Of a stretch of DNA of 64,000 nt, positions 16,981 to 25,566 are shown in pieces. The DNA comes from Pseudomonas sp. W4I3. GTDB lineage: Bacteria > Pseudomonadota > Gammaproteobacteria > Pseudomonadales > Pseudomonadaceae. The translations under genes and the position numbers were made by a program. The stretch is from NCBI RefSeq assembly GCF_030816195.1, contig NZ_JAUSXS010000001.1:4983501-5047500 (forward strand), given 5' to 3'. Numbering within the stretch: position 1 is the first letter of the stretch; each line of letters opens with the position of its first letter. A model generated the notes under the pieces. The model made no database searches. It was not told the DNA's origin and saw nothing but the letters and a program-made list of their open reading frames with translations.

Positions 16981-18942
16981 TCAGTAGCCATGCACTTGGC
17001 GAGTCTTCTGATAGTGGTGGTAGTCGATCCACTCGACCACGTCGTACGGCAGATAAAGCTGCATCCTGGCGCGGGAAATGGCGATATACACCGCACACAG
17101 CCGCTGATCGAACGCGTAGGCGTCCTTGAACTGCACATTGGTCAGCAACTCAGGCGTGAGCAAGACCCGATCGAATTCCATGCCGCCAGCGTCCTGGGCC
17201 AGCATCAATAAACAGCGTTCGGCCGGGTCGCCGCTCAGCCTGTTCAAACGCGTTACATCGGCCACGTTGAACCCTTTTTCCAGCCTGGCCTCGACCCACA
17301 GAAACGCCTCGTCGAACCGGCACGCGTCACGCACCTGTTGCCAGTCGGTCATATCGCTGAAAAACGGATGAGGCCCACGGTCACTGTACTCGCTGCCATA
17401 AAACTCTGGCTTGAACAGGGCGATGACGGTGTCCATGAAGTATTTGAGGTCCTGCTGCGCTTCATTACTGGCAAAGGCACAGGCACAACGCGCCTCGTTC
17501 AGTTCAATGAGCCATTTCATGCTGTCCCAGTAAGACGCAGTCAGCACCACGCAGCCTGGCGGCGGCACAAAACCCTGGGGATACAGCTCGATGCCGACAT
17601 CAGCATCCCGTGCACCTTCGAACAGTACCTTGCTTTTTTCGGAGTGCCGGCTGATCAGCGGATTGACCAGGCGCTCGACATTGCGCCCGGAACGCACGGA
17701 GTAGCTCACATCGGTGTGGCGAACTTCGCGGGCGCGTTTGACCATGACCCCGCTGGCCTGCTGATATTCATCACCCAGGGTGATCAGCACCTGGCGGCCG
17801 CGCTCGATGATTTGCAGCAGCGGCGCCGGAATATCCTGGCTCTCGTCGATCAACACATGGGTATAGCGTTCAGGCACTACGCTGCCTGCAAGGGCTGCGC
17901 GCTTGATCATCAACAAGGCTTCGAAGCCAGTGTGGCTGCTCCAGGCCGGATTCGCCTCAAGGTAACCCCACAACCGGCTGGAGTATTCGAGCAGCGCCTG
18001 GGCGTCAACCGTCGACAACGGTTGCTTGAAATGCGGCAGGTGCTTGGCCGACAGGCTGTAATCCCAGGAGCGGCAGTAGCTATCCAGCACCTTGAGGCAA
18101 ACCTCCAGCACCGCCTGCCCTTCCAGGCGACGAAAACCAAAGATGTTCAGCTCCTGGGCCAGTGCCTGCTTGCTTGGCACACGCACTTGCGTACGCACCG
18201 GCTGCGGCCTGGGGCCATGCAACAACGCGTGCGCGAACGCCTGAAAGGTCTGCCCGGCCTTTCTTTCCCGCGTGCCCACCATGCGTGCGCGCAAGGTTTC
18301 CAGCTTGGCAGGCGTACGCGCCAGCAACAACGTCTTTTCGGGGCGCAGATGCTCCATCAGCGCCACCAGCAGGTGACTTTTGCCGATGCCAGCGTACCCC
18401 TGGACATGCAGGTCTTCGTTCAGGTTGGCGCGAAAGGTTCGGACCAGCTTGTCCTGCTCGGCACTCAACCAGCGCTCGCGGTGCCGGGGCGTGACCATTT
18501 GCTGGCGGAACGGATTGTTGGCCTTGAGGTGACGGACTTTGTACTCGACGTCCCATTTGCCGTCGGGCAAGAGATAGTCGCGGGCCGACACTTCATCGGC
18601 CAGCAGAAAACGCAATCCAAGGCTCTTGACCACATTGAGGCCGAAGTACAGCTTGCGCGTGTCAAACAGCCGCTGCGCTTCCGACAGCAGGCTCACGGCC
18701 GCAGAATGCTTGGCCTCTGCCGCCCAGCCAATGAGCTTGGCCAACACCCGTTCAGCGCCCACTGCACTCAGTTCGTTTTCCGGCATTTGCGCCAGATTCT
18801 GGATAACCAGCACCGCTGCAAGCTCCGGCTCACTCAGCGCAACGAGCGCAGCCGCACCGTCGGCGCTCAACAACCCGGCGCAGGTTTCGTCGGTGATCGG
18901 CAGGAATACCGGGCTGGATAACGCAAAATGTTCCGAGTGCAT
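16981..18942 (-). CDS. Orphan superfamily 1 (UvrD-like) helicase/ATPase
   Basis: This 653-residue cytoplasmic protein has SF1 helicase motifs: Walker A GYAGIGKSHLL (about residues 184-194), Walker B LIDESQD, motif III GDEYQQASG and a C-terminal motif VI-like YIAISRARMQLYLP. The first 180 residues match no domain I recognise and hold a helical, Ala/Leu-rich region. There is no nuclease domain. It is preceded by ffs on the same strand and followed, after 156 bases, by the muramidase pair. It is not a known housekeeping helicase (UvrD, Rep, RecB). A role in DNA repair or defence is possible but unproven. Confidence 0.8.
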   Translation of the reverse strand: MHSEHFALSSPVFLPITDETCAGLLSADGAAALVALSEPELAAVLVIQNLAQMPENELSAVGAERVLAKLIGWAAEAKHSAAVSLLSEAQRLFDTRKLYFGLNVVKSLGLRFLLADEVSARDYLLPDGKWDVEYKVRHLKANNPFRQQMVTPRHRERWLSAEQDKLVRTFRANLNEDLHVQGYAGIGKSHLLVALMEHLRPEKTLLLARTPAKLETLRARMVGTRERKAGQTFQAFAHALLHGPRPQPVRTQVRVPSKQALAQELNIFGFRRLEGQAVLEVCLKVLDSYCRSWDYSLSAKHLPHFKQPLSTVDAQALLEYSSRLWGYLEANPAWSSHTGFEALLMIKRAALAGSVVPERYTHVLIDESQDIPAPLLQIIERGRQVLITLGDEYQQASGVMVKRAREVRHTDVSYSVRSGRNVERLVNPLISRHSEKSKVLFEGARDADVGIELYPQGFVPPPGCVVLTASYWDSMKWLIELNEARCACAFASNEAQQDLKYFMDTVIALFKPEFYGSEYSDRGPHPFFSDMTDWQQVRDACRFDEAFLWVEARLEKGFNVADVTRLNRLSGDPAERCLLMLAQDAGGMEFDRVLLTPELLTNVQFKDAYAFDQRLCAVYIAISRARMQLYLPYDVVEWIDYHHYQKTRQVHGY

Positions 18943-19086
18943 ACAGCCTCATAGCCAGGGGAAGCGACGCTTGGGAGTATGCCACTAGTCGTGAAATGGC
19001 CGTCATGCACTGTGCAACAAACGTCACAGATGACTGGCTGGGTATTGGGATTTTGATTTGGATGGGTGTTACAGGAGGGAGCGTTA

Positions 19087-19204
19087 TGGAGGCAACCCCA
19101 CCAGCCACACCCCGGCACACAATGTTCCCGCTGTGGCTGCTGCCTTCCGGCTCTGACCAGGTTCACGGGTAATCGTTGCGGGGGGACCGATGGGGTCACC
19201 ATAA
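19087..19204 (-). ncRNA. ffs: 4.5S signal recognition particle RNA
   Basis: On the minus strand the conserved SRP RNA core is present: GAACCTGGTCAGAGCCGGAA followed by GGCAGCAGCCA, the asymmetric loop and Ffh-binding tetraloop region. The ends pair: GTTATGG (minus strand, from 19205) with CCATAAC (to 19083), then CCCC with GGGG. The molecule binds Ffh for co-translational membrane targeting. The exact processed ends are estimated from the closing helix. Confidence 0.93.
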
Positions 19205-19318
19205 CGACGCTGGCCTCTCGGCAAGCGGGGCCATTGTACCGATCTCATCGGAAGTTACAACCGTAAAAAATGAGAAGCTTCAAGTACTTGCCATGGCCTT
19301 CGACAATGACGCTATCCA

Positions 19319-19411
19319 ATGTGGGAGGGGGCTTGCCCCCGATGGCGGTGGACCAGCCAATAAATGGGTTGGCTGACACCCTGCTATCAGGGGCAAGCTC
19401 CCTCCCACATT
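19319..19411. repeat. REP doublet (REPIN), inverted
   Basis: Two inverted REP copies (GTGGGAGGGGGCTTGCCCCC type at 19322-19345; inverted, slightly diverged at 19386-19411) flank a centre with its own AGCCAA/TTGGCT stem. It lies downstream of the zinc metallopeptidase gene. Confidence 0.88.
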
Positions 19412-19416
19412 TTTCA

Positions 19417-20583
19417 TCATTGTGCCTGCAGGACCTCATCCGCCTTGCCGCCCTCTTCCTGGATCACCAAGTGAATAAAGTGCAACTTGGCAATCACCGC
19501 TGGCGGCAATACGAAGGGGTAAAAATCCGGCTGGCCCATGCTGCGCGACAACTCGTTGAGCATGCCGGCCAGTTCGATCCAGGCGTTGACGAAGGAGAGA
19601 AACGCCGCACCGCCAGGGTGGTCGGGGTCGTACAGGGTGGTCAGGGGAAACGGCTGGTAATCCAGGTCCATCTCCCGCGCACTCATGCCGAAGCCCAGGG
19701 CCGTGTCGACGGCGTCCATCATGTGCAGGTAGTGAGCCCAGGTTTCGGCCCAGTCTTCCCAGGGGTGCATGGTGGCATAGGCGCTGACGCAGGTTTGCTG
19801 CCAGTCCGGGCGTGGCCCGTTCTGGTAGTGCTGGTCGAGCGCGTCAGCGTAGCTTGCGCGCTCGTCGCCGAACAGGTTGCGAAAGGGCTCAAGCCAGTGG
19901 CTGTTGGCGATCAGGCGATCCCAGTAGTAGTGGCCGACCTCATGGCGAAAGTGGCCGAGCAACGTACGGTAGGGCTCGCGCATCTGCACGCGAACCTTTT
20001 CACGGTGGGCGTCGTCGGCCTCCTTGATGTCGAGGGTGATCAGGCCGTTGGCGTGACCGGTGGTGGGCGCATTGCCTGCCAGGTCGATGCCGACGAAATC
20101 GAATGCCAGGCCGGTCTCTTCGTCGACGCGCTTGGGCACCACCTGCAGGCCCAGACTGATCAGCTGCGCCACCAGTCGGCGCTTGGCGGTTTCCACCTTG
20201 CGCCAGCGCTCGGGGTTTTCCGGGACCGATAAGTCGGGAATGGTGCGGTTCAGGCTGCAGGCCACGCACAAGGGAAAGGTGCTGTGCGCCGGGATCAGCC
20301 AGTTGCAGGCAGCCGGTGTGTCCAGGTTGGCGCAGCGGCGGAAGGCGCCGGCGTCGAGGTTGTCATCCATCAGCCAAGTGTCGACCACCGGACCGGGTTG
20401 CAGCGAGGACAAGCGACTTTGCTGCGGGTGGTAGCCCAGCAGCGCAGAGCAGGCCAGGCACTGGCTGTTGCGAAAGAACAAGGACTGGCCGCAGCGGCAT
20501 TGCCAGACCTTGCTGTTACGCGAAGAGCCGGCCATGAACGGTGCCGCGATACGCGAGCTGAGTTGGTCGAAGTAGCGGAACAT
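19417..20583 (-). CDS. Putative zinc-binding metallopeptidase (PF15887-like)
   Basis: This 388-residue protein without signal peptide starts with two zinc-ribbon-like Cys clusters (CRCG...CLAC near residue 28-45, and FPLCVACSLN near residue 105). The catalytic HExxH motif lies in FRHEVGHYYW (about residue 208), and a downstream WAETWAHYLHMMD segment carries the likely third zinc ligand. This matches the Peptidase_Mx/DUF2248 group. GGGAGA precedes the ATG by 7 bases. Substrate and role are unknown. The IS and REP sequences begin upstream. Confidence 0.85.
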   Translation of the reverse strand: MFRYFDQLSSRIAAPFMAGSSRNSKVWQCRCGQSLFFRNSQCLACSALLGYHPQQSRLSSLQPGPVVDTWLMDDNLDAGAFRRCANLDTPAACNWLIPAHSTFPLCVACSLNRTIPDLSVPENPERWRKVETAKRRLVAQLISLGLQVVPKRVDEETGLAFDFVGIDLAGNAPTTGHANGLITLDIKEADDAHREKVRVQMREPYRTLLGHFRHEVGHYYWDRLIANSHWLEPFRNLFGDERASYADALDQHYQNGPRPDWQQTCVSAYATMHPWEDWAETWAHYLHMMDAVDTALGFGMSAREMDLDYQPFPLTTLYDPDHPGGAAFLSFVNAWIELAGMLNELSRSMGQPDFYPFVLPPAVIAKLHFIHLVIQEEGGKADEVLQAQ

Positions 20584-20668
20584 GGCGATCTCTCCCAGGG
20601 GGTGACTGAGACTAGATCATTTCCTTTGCAGGATCGTTCCACTCGGATGGATCAGCACCTCTGCCCCC

Positions 20669-20682
20669 TGTAGGAGCGAGCT
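20669..20682. repeat. Left part of a REP doublet split by an insertion sequence
   Basis: TGTAGGAGCGAGCT is the left arm of a second-type REP (TGTAGGAGCGAGCTTGCTCGCG, intact at 37150). The IS interrupts it after GCT (20680-20682); the rest continues at 21907. Confidence 0.85.
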
Positions 20683-20721
20683 TGTAGCGGTCCAGTTTTT
20701 TTGGACCATTCTGTAGGAGTA

Positions 20722-21555
20722 TTAGGCCGCCAGCTTTTCAAAAATGGCTGGCGGCAGGTTGTTCGAGGCAGAGTGACAGCGTCGATGGTTGTAATAAGCA
20801 ATGAAGTCCATCACGTCCCGCTCTGCTTCGAAGTGAGTTGAGTAACCATTTTCAGGTGACCAATCGTGTTTTTGCGATCTGAAATAGCGCTCCACAACCG
20901 CATTGTCCCAACAGTTCCCGCGCCGACTCATGCTCTGCACGATCTGCTTTTCAGCCAAGTAGCTGACGAAGCGCTCAGCTGTGTATTGGCATCCCTGGTC
21001 CGAGTGAAACACCAGCTCGGGGGAAGGTCGACGCAGCCCCACAGCAAGTCGTAAAGCCTGCAATGAAAGCTCGGTATCAGCCGTCCTTGAAAATGCCCAA
21101 CCAACGATTCTGCGCGAAAAAAGATCCATCACAATGGCTAGATACAACCAACTGCCACCGACACGGATATAGGTAATATCTCCCGCCCAGAACGTGTTGG
21201 GTTGTTCCGGATTAAAGCGTCGCTCCAGTACATTGGGCGCGATGTTGGACACTTTGGTGGCTCGCCGATAGTGCGCATACTGGGCCCGACGTCTCACCAG
21301 GCCCAAACTCTTCATCAAGCTGCGCATACGATGGCGCCCGACCACTACGCCCTGTGTTTTCAGGGCTTTTGTAAACCCACGACTGCCCAGCGCTCCGCGA
21401 TGCTCTCGGTGTAAAAGCCGGATTTTCTTTTCCAGTTGGGGCTCAATTCTGCGCTCAGGTTTGGGCTGGCGCATCGCGTAATAGCTACTGCGAGGCACGC
21501 CCAGCAAGCGGCATAGACGTCGCACCGACAGCTTTTTTGTGGCGCCCTCAATCAT
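20722..21555 (-). CDS. IS3-family transposase OrfB (DDE integrase core)
   Basis: This 277-residue catalytic subunit has an HTH_21 region (residues about 40-95) and an rve integrase core with the DDE triad: D in WAGDITYI, D in FHSDQGCQY 60 residues later, and E in NAVVERYFRS. Its ATG overlaps the orfA stop as ATGA, and a run of four A at the junction could allow -1 slippage to make the OrfAB fusion. It is complete to the C-terminal NHRRCHSASNNLPP motif. Confidence 0.95.
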   Translation of the reverse strand: MIEGATKKLSVRRLCRLLGVPRSSYYAMRQPKPERRIEPQLEKKIRLLHREHRGALGSRGFTKALKTQGVVVGRHRMRSLMKSLGLVRRRAQYAHYRRATKVSNIAPNVLERRFNPEQPNTFWAGDITYIRVGGSWLYLAIVMDLFSRRIVGWAFSRTADTELSLQALRLAVGLRRPSPELVFHSDQGCQYTAERFVSYLAEKQIVQSMSRRGNCWDNAVVERYFRSQKHDWSPENGYSTHFEAERDVMDFIAYYNHRRCHSASNNLPPAIFEKLAA

Positions 21556-21848
21556 TTTCTTCGGCCAAACAGCACCTTTAGATGAGAGGGCAACTGCTTT
21601 TTTAGGACATCGTTCTCGGCTTCCAGCAACGCCAACCTGGCCTGCAGCGAATCAATCAGATCCTGATCCTGAGGACGCGTCGTTTGCGCTGCTCCTACCT
21701 GCTCCTTGCGCCATCGCGAAACCCAGCGTCGCAGCGCCGTCGGCCCCACACCCGTTTGCTCGCACGCCTTAGGCACTGAGTAGTTCAACTCAACGACCAG
21801 ACGAATCGCTTCGGCTTTTTCTTCGGCTGTAACGATCCGAAATCCCAT
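21552..21848 (-). CDS. IS3-family transposase OrfA
   Basis: This 98-residue protein has an N-terminal helix-turn-helix (NYSVPKACEQTGVGPTALRR, about residues 22-41) that binds the IS ends. A C-terminal leucine-zipper helix (LQARLALLEAENDVLKKQL, about residues 69-87) serves for multimerisation. It overlaps orfB by 4 bases. Confidence 0.94.
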   Translation of the reverse strand: MGFRIVTAEEKAEAIRLVVELNYSVPKACEQTGVGPTALRRWVSRWRKEQVGAAQTTRPQDQDLIDSLQARLALLEAENDVLKKQLPSHLKVLFGRRK

Positions 21849-21906
21849 GACGCTTCCTTAGGTTGATACTCCTACATCATGGTCCATAAATATTGAGCCA
21901 CAACAG

Positions 21907-21995
21907 CTTGCTCGCGAAGGTCATCAACGATAACGCGGGGTGCCTGATTCAACGCGGCGCACTCCGGCTCTTCGCGAGCAAACTCGCTCCTACAA
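21907..21995. repeat. Right part of the REP doublet split by the IS
   Basis: It begins GCTTGCTCGCGAAGG, the continuation of the arm at 20669-20682, and ends with the inverted copy TTCGCGAGCAAACTCGCTCC plus TACAA. The internal part shares AACGATAA and CCTGA with the intact doublet at 37147, showing the same family. Confidence 0.85.
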
Positions 21996-21999
21996 TGTT

Positions 22000-24357
22000 T
22001 CACACGCTGATGTTGTGCTTGGCCAGGAAGGCGACGAACGCTTCCTCGTCCAGCACCTTTACCCTCAGTTCGCTGGCTTTAGCCAGCTTGGAACCGGCGC
22101 CAGGCCCGGCCACCACGCAGTGGGTCTTGGCCGAAACGGAACCGGCTACCTTGGCGCCAAGGCTTTCCAGCTTGTCCTTGGCCACATCGCGGCTCATCAG
22201 CTCCAGGGAGCCGGTGAGCACCCAGGTGTGCCCCGCTTCCGGTAAGCCTTCGACAACTTTTTTCTCGCTTTGCCAGTGCATGCCGAAGTCCTTGAGCTGC
22301 TGCTCGATGGCCAGGGCATGGCGGGCGTTGTCGGGGTTGTCGAAAAACTCGCGCACGGCCTTGGCCTGCTTCTCGGGCAGGGCCTGGCGCATGTCCAGCC
22401 AGTCGGCCTGGATCACGCCTTCGAGGCTGCCAAACTTGTCTGCCAGTTTTTGCGCCGCGCCCGGCCCCACCGTGGGCACGTGCAGCTTGTCGAGCAGGCC
22501 GACCAGGGTGGTGCTGGCGGCGAACTCAGCACTCAAGTCGCCCTGCTCCTGCAATTGCAGGCCGCATTGCTGCGGCGAGAGCAGCGCGCCAATCACGTCC
22601 TGGTTATGGCGGTCTTCAAAGAAACTATGGATTTCGTGTGCCACTTCCAGGCCCACATCGGGCAAGTAGGTGAGCACTTCCGGCAACGCCTTCTGCACAC
22701 GCTCAAGAGAGGCCAGGGAGCGCGCCAGCACCTTGGCGGTTTCCTCGCCCACATCGGGGATACCCAGGGCATAGATGAACCGCGCCAGGGTGGGCGTCTT
22801 GCTGTTTTCGATGGCGGCGATCAGCTTCTTGCTGGAAATGTCGGCGAAGCCTTCCAGGTCGATGATCTGCTCGTACTTGAGCTTGTAGAGGTCGGCTGGC
22901 GAACCGATGAGTTTTTCATCCACCAGTTGCTCGATGGTCTTGTCGCCCAGGCCATCGATGTCCATGGCGCGGCGCGAGACGAAATGAATGATCGCCTGCT
23001 TGAGCTGCGCGCCACAGGCCAGCCGCCCGACACAACGGTACACCGCGCCCTCGCTGACGGTTTCCTTGCCCTTGCTGCGCTTGACCAGCTGCGTGCGCTC
23101 CACATGGGAGCCGCATACCGGGCAGCTCTCGGGGATCTGCACCGCGCGGGCGTGTTCCGGGCGACGCTCGGTGACCACCGACACCACCTGCGGGATCACA
23201 TCCCCGGCGCGGCGGATCACCACCGTGTCACCGATCATCAGGCCCAGGCGCGCGACTTCGTCCATGTTGTGCAGGGTAGCGTTGGACACGGTCACGCCAG
23301 CGACCTTGACCGGCTTCAAACGCGCCACGGGGGTGACGGCACCGGTGCGGCCGACCTGGAATTCCACGTCAAGCAACTCGGTCAGCTCTTCCATGGCCGG
23401 GAATTTATGCGCAATGGCCCAGCGCGGCTCGCGGGCGCGGAACCCCAGTTCACGCTGGTAGGCGATGTTGTTGACCTTGAACACCACACCGTCGATTTCA
23501 TACCCGAGGCTGTTACGCCGCTCGCCGATATCGCGGTAATAGTCCAGGCATTCCTGGATACCCTTGGCCAGCTTGAGCTCATGACTGATGGGCATGCCCC
23601 ACTTCTGCAACTGCTTGAGATTGCCGATATGGGTGTCACTGATATCCGCCGTCACCTGGCCGATGCCATAGCAGCAGAATTCCAGCGGACGACTGGCGGT
23701 GATCTTCGAATCCAGTTGACGCAGGCTGCCGGCCGCCGCATTGCGCGGGTTGGCGAAGGTCTTGCCGCCGACTTCCAGTTGCGAAGCGTTCAAGCGCTCG
23801 AAACCGGCCTTGGACATGAACACTTCACCGCGCACCTCCAGGGTGGCCGGCCAGCCGCTGCCGTGCAGCTTCAACGGAATGTTGCGCACAGTGCGCACAT
23901 TGACGCTGATGTCTTCGCCAGTGGTGCCGTCGCCACGGGTCGCGCCGCGCACCAACTCGCCGTCCTGATACAGCAGGCTGACCGCCAGGCCGTCCAGCTT
24001 CGGCTCGCAACTGTATTCGACGCTGCCGAACAGGTCACCGGCCGGCAGGTCCAGGCCCTCGGTTACGCGCCGGTCGAATTCGAGCATGGTCGCCTCATCG
24101 AAGGCGTTGCCCAGGCTGAGCATCGGAATTTCATGCCTGACTTGCGTAAACGCCGACAGCGCCGCACTGCCGACCCGCTGCGTCGGCGAATCACGCGTCA
24201 CCAGCTCCGGATGCTCGGCCTCCAGGGCCTTGAGCTCATGGAACAGCCGGTCGTACTCGGCGTCCGGAATACTCGGCTCGTCGAGGACGTGGTAGCGGTA
24301 GTTGTGCTGATCCAGTTCAGCGCGCAGTTCGAGGATGCGGGTAGGGGCGGCGGTCAT
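22000..24357 (-). CDS. ligA: NAD-dependent DNA ligase LigA
   Basis: LigA seals nicks in replication and repair using NAD+. The 785-residue protein has the Ia NMN-binding domain (YHVLDEPSIPDAEYD), the adenylated Lys in CEPKLDGLAVS (about residue 120), an OB fold, a four-Cys zinc finger (CPVCGSH... with the pair RCVGRLACG), helix-hairpin-helix repeats and a C-terminal BRCT domain. ATG 24357 gives the conserved N-terminus; the frame stays open 7 codons further up but without a better ribosome site. It follows zipA, with a terminator between. Confidence 0.97.
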   Translation of the reverse strand: MTAAPTRILELRAELDQHNYRYHVLDEPSIPDAEYDRLFHELKALEAEHPELVTRDSPTQRVGSAALSAFTQVRHEIPMLSLGNAFDEATMLEFDRRVTEGLDLPAGDLFGSVEYSCEPKLDGLAVSLLYQDGELVRGATRGDGTTGEDISVNVRTVRNIPLKLHGSGWPATLEVRGEVFMSKAGFERLNASQLEVGGKTFANPRNAAAGSLRQLDSKITASRPLEFCCYGIGQVTADISDTHIGNLKQLQKWGMPISHELKLAKGIQECLDYYRDIGERRNSLGYEIDGVVFKVNNIAYQRELGFRAREPRWAIAHKFPAMEELTELLDVEFQVGRTGAVTPVARLKPVKVAGVTVSNATLHNMDEVARLGLMIGDTVVIRRAGDVIPQVVSVVTERRPEHARAVQIPESCPVCGSHVERTQLVKRSKGKETVSEGAVYRCVGRLACGAQLKQAIIHFVSRRAMDIDGLGDKTIEQLVDEKLIGSPADLYKLKYEQIIDLEGFADISSKKLIAAIENSKTPTLARFIYALGIPDVGEETAKVLARSLASLERVQKALPEVLTYLPDVGLEVAHEIHSFFEDRHNQDVIGALLSPQQCGLQLQEQGDLSAEFAASTTLVGLLDKLHVPTVGPGAAQKLADKFGSLEGVIQADWLDMRQALPEKQAKAVREFFDNPDNARHALAIEQQLKDFGMHWQSEKKVVEGLPEAGHTWVLTGSLELMSRDVAKDKLESLGAKVAGSVSAKTHCVVAGPGAGSKLAKASELRVKVLDEEAFVAFLAKHNISV

Positions 24358-24376
24358 GGGTGTTCTCTCATAAAGC

Positions 24377-24400
24377 AAAAGAGCAGCCGAAGCTGCTCAA
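24377..24400 (-). terminator. Intrinsic terminator between zipA and ligA
   Basis: On the minus strand GAGCAGC-TTCG-GCTGCTC is followed by TTTTGCTTT. The stem is closed by the very stable UUCG tetraloop. It ends or attenuates smc-zipA transcription just before ligA. Confidence 0.8.
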
Positions 24401-24444
24401 TATGTTAGTGCGCTTATTCTACTGACAACGCCGAAGCGCAATCC

Positions 24445-25308
24445 TCAGCGTTTCTGTGTCAGGGCGCGACGCTCGAACTCGACGATGCGCTGACGGTAAT
24501 GCTCGATGGTCTGGGCAGTGAGGACGCTGCGTTGGTCGTCCTTGAGTTCGCCGTTCAATTCCTGGGACAGCTTGCGGGCTGCGGCCACCATCACGTCGAA
24601 CGCTTGTTTCGGGTGACGCGGGCCTGGCAGGCCGAGGAAGAAACTGACCGCCGGGGTGCTGAACAGGTCGATATCGTCCAGGTCGAAGGTGCCCGGCTTG
24701 ACCGCGTTGGCCATGGAGAACAGTACTTCGCCGTTACCGGCCATGCTTTCGTGACGGTGAAAAATGTCCATCTCGCCAAAACGCAGGCCGCTTTCAAGAA
24801 TATTCTGCAACAGCGCCGGGCCTTTGAAGCCACCCGCGTCGCGGCAGATCACACTGATCACCAGCACTTCTTCGGCGGCCGGCTGATCGTTGACCGATTG
24901 GCGTGGTGCGTTCTTGCCGGCGTTTTCATCCGGGAAATCATCGTCGCGGCTGCTGAAGCTCGGGCCTTCATCGACATCAAGGTTCAGGTCGCCCTGATGC
25001 GGCTCAGCCGATGCAGCGCTGCCGCGTTTGCCACGCTTGGACGAGGGTTCACGGGCTTCACGCACTGGCGCGCTCATCGACGGCAAGTCGTGTTCGTCCA
25101 GTTGCGGTTCCTTGTGGGTGTCCAGCACACGGGGCGGCCCCAGCAGCTCGGCGCTGCCGTCATCGTCCGGCAAATTGGACAGATTTCGGTCCAGGCGGAA
25201 TTTAAGCTTGCCCTTGCCACCGCGCATGCGGCGCCAGCCATCAAAAAGAATACCGGCAATGACAATAATGCCGATGACGATCAGCCACTCGCGCAGACCG
25301 ATTTCCAT
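24445..25308 (-). CDS. zipA: Cell division protein ZipA
   Basis: ZipA anchors FtsZ to the inner membrane at the septum. The 287-residue protein has an N-terminal membrane helix (WLIVIGIIVIAGILFDGW, residues 8-25), a charged linker (about 26-145) rich in Asp, Glu, Pro and Ser, and the C-terminal FtsZ-binding domain (LVISVICRDAGGFKGPALLQ onward). It lies between smc and ligA, the conserved Pseudomonas order, 258 bases downstream of smc. Confidence 0.96.
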   Translation of the reverse strand: MEIGLREWLIVIGIIVIAGILFDGWRRMRGGKGKLKFRLDRNLSNLPDDDGSAELLGPPRVLDTHKEPQLDEHDLPSMSAPVREAREPSSKRGKRGSAASAEPHQGDLNLDVDEGPSFSSRDDDFPDENAGKNAPRQSVNDQPAAEEVLVISVICRDAGGFKGPALLQNILESGLRFGEMDIFHRHESMAGNGEVLFSMANAVKPGTFDLDDIDLFSTPAVSFFLGLPGPRHPKQAFDVMVAAARKLSQELNGELKDDQRSVLTAQTIEHYRQRIVEFERRALTQKR

Positions 25309-25566
25309 GTAATCCCGTGCCTCTATAAAAAATGCTGAAAAATAAGGGGTTTAGCACCGTGCAAACCGCTTTAAAACGTGGCGCCAACTCTATGTTCTGA
25401 CTGGCGTTTTGCCCACGCATACGAAAAATTGACATTAAACTAGCACGACCAAAGATAACTTTACACCGTCTGTCAAAATGCCTTGAACAAATATGTCCAT
25501 TTGCCACTTTTGCCAGACAGGTAAATCGCCCTACGCCGTGCTGTAAAAATTCCTTCCTGATTGATC

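Larger units (their letters stand above)
20683..21906 (-). mobile_element. Complete IS3-family insertion sequence (1224 bp)
   Basis: The ends are TGTAGCGGTCC... on the left and, read inwards on the other strand, TGTTGTGGCTC... on the right. Both continue into GGACCAT..TGTAGGAGTAT at identical distances, which gives imperfect terminal repeats of about 40 bases. A 3-base target duplication GCT flanks the element (20680-20682 and 21907-21909). It carries orfA and orfB in the usual IS3 layout, both intact, so it may be mobile. It split a REP doublet. The near-perfect ends suggest a recent insertion. Confidence 0.92.

Noticed and set aside
22270..24408. Long open frame antisense to ligA, and similar ones opposite smc (26266-28890), rlmKL (43121-45199) and nirB (54763-56496)
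   Set aside because: They follow the codon phase of the real genes in GC-rich DNA, have low-complexity translations and no recognisable domains; the sense frames encode well-known proteins.
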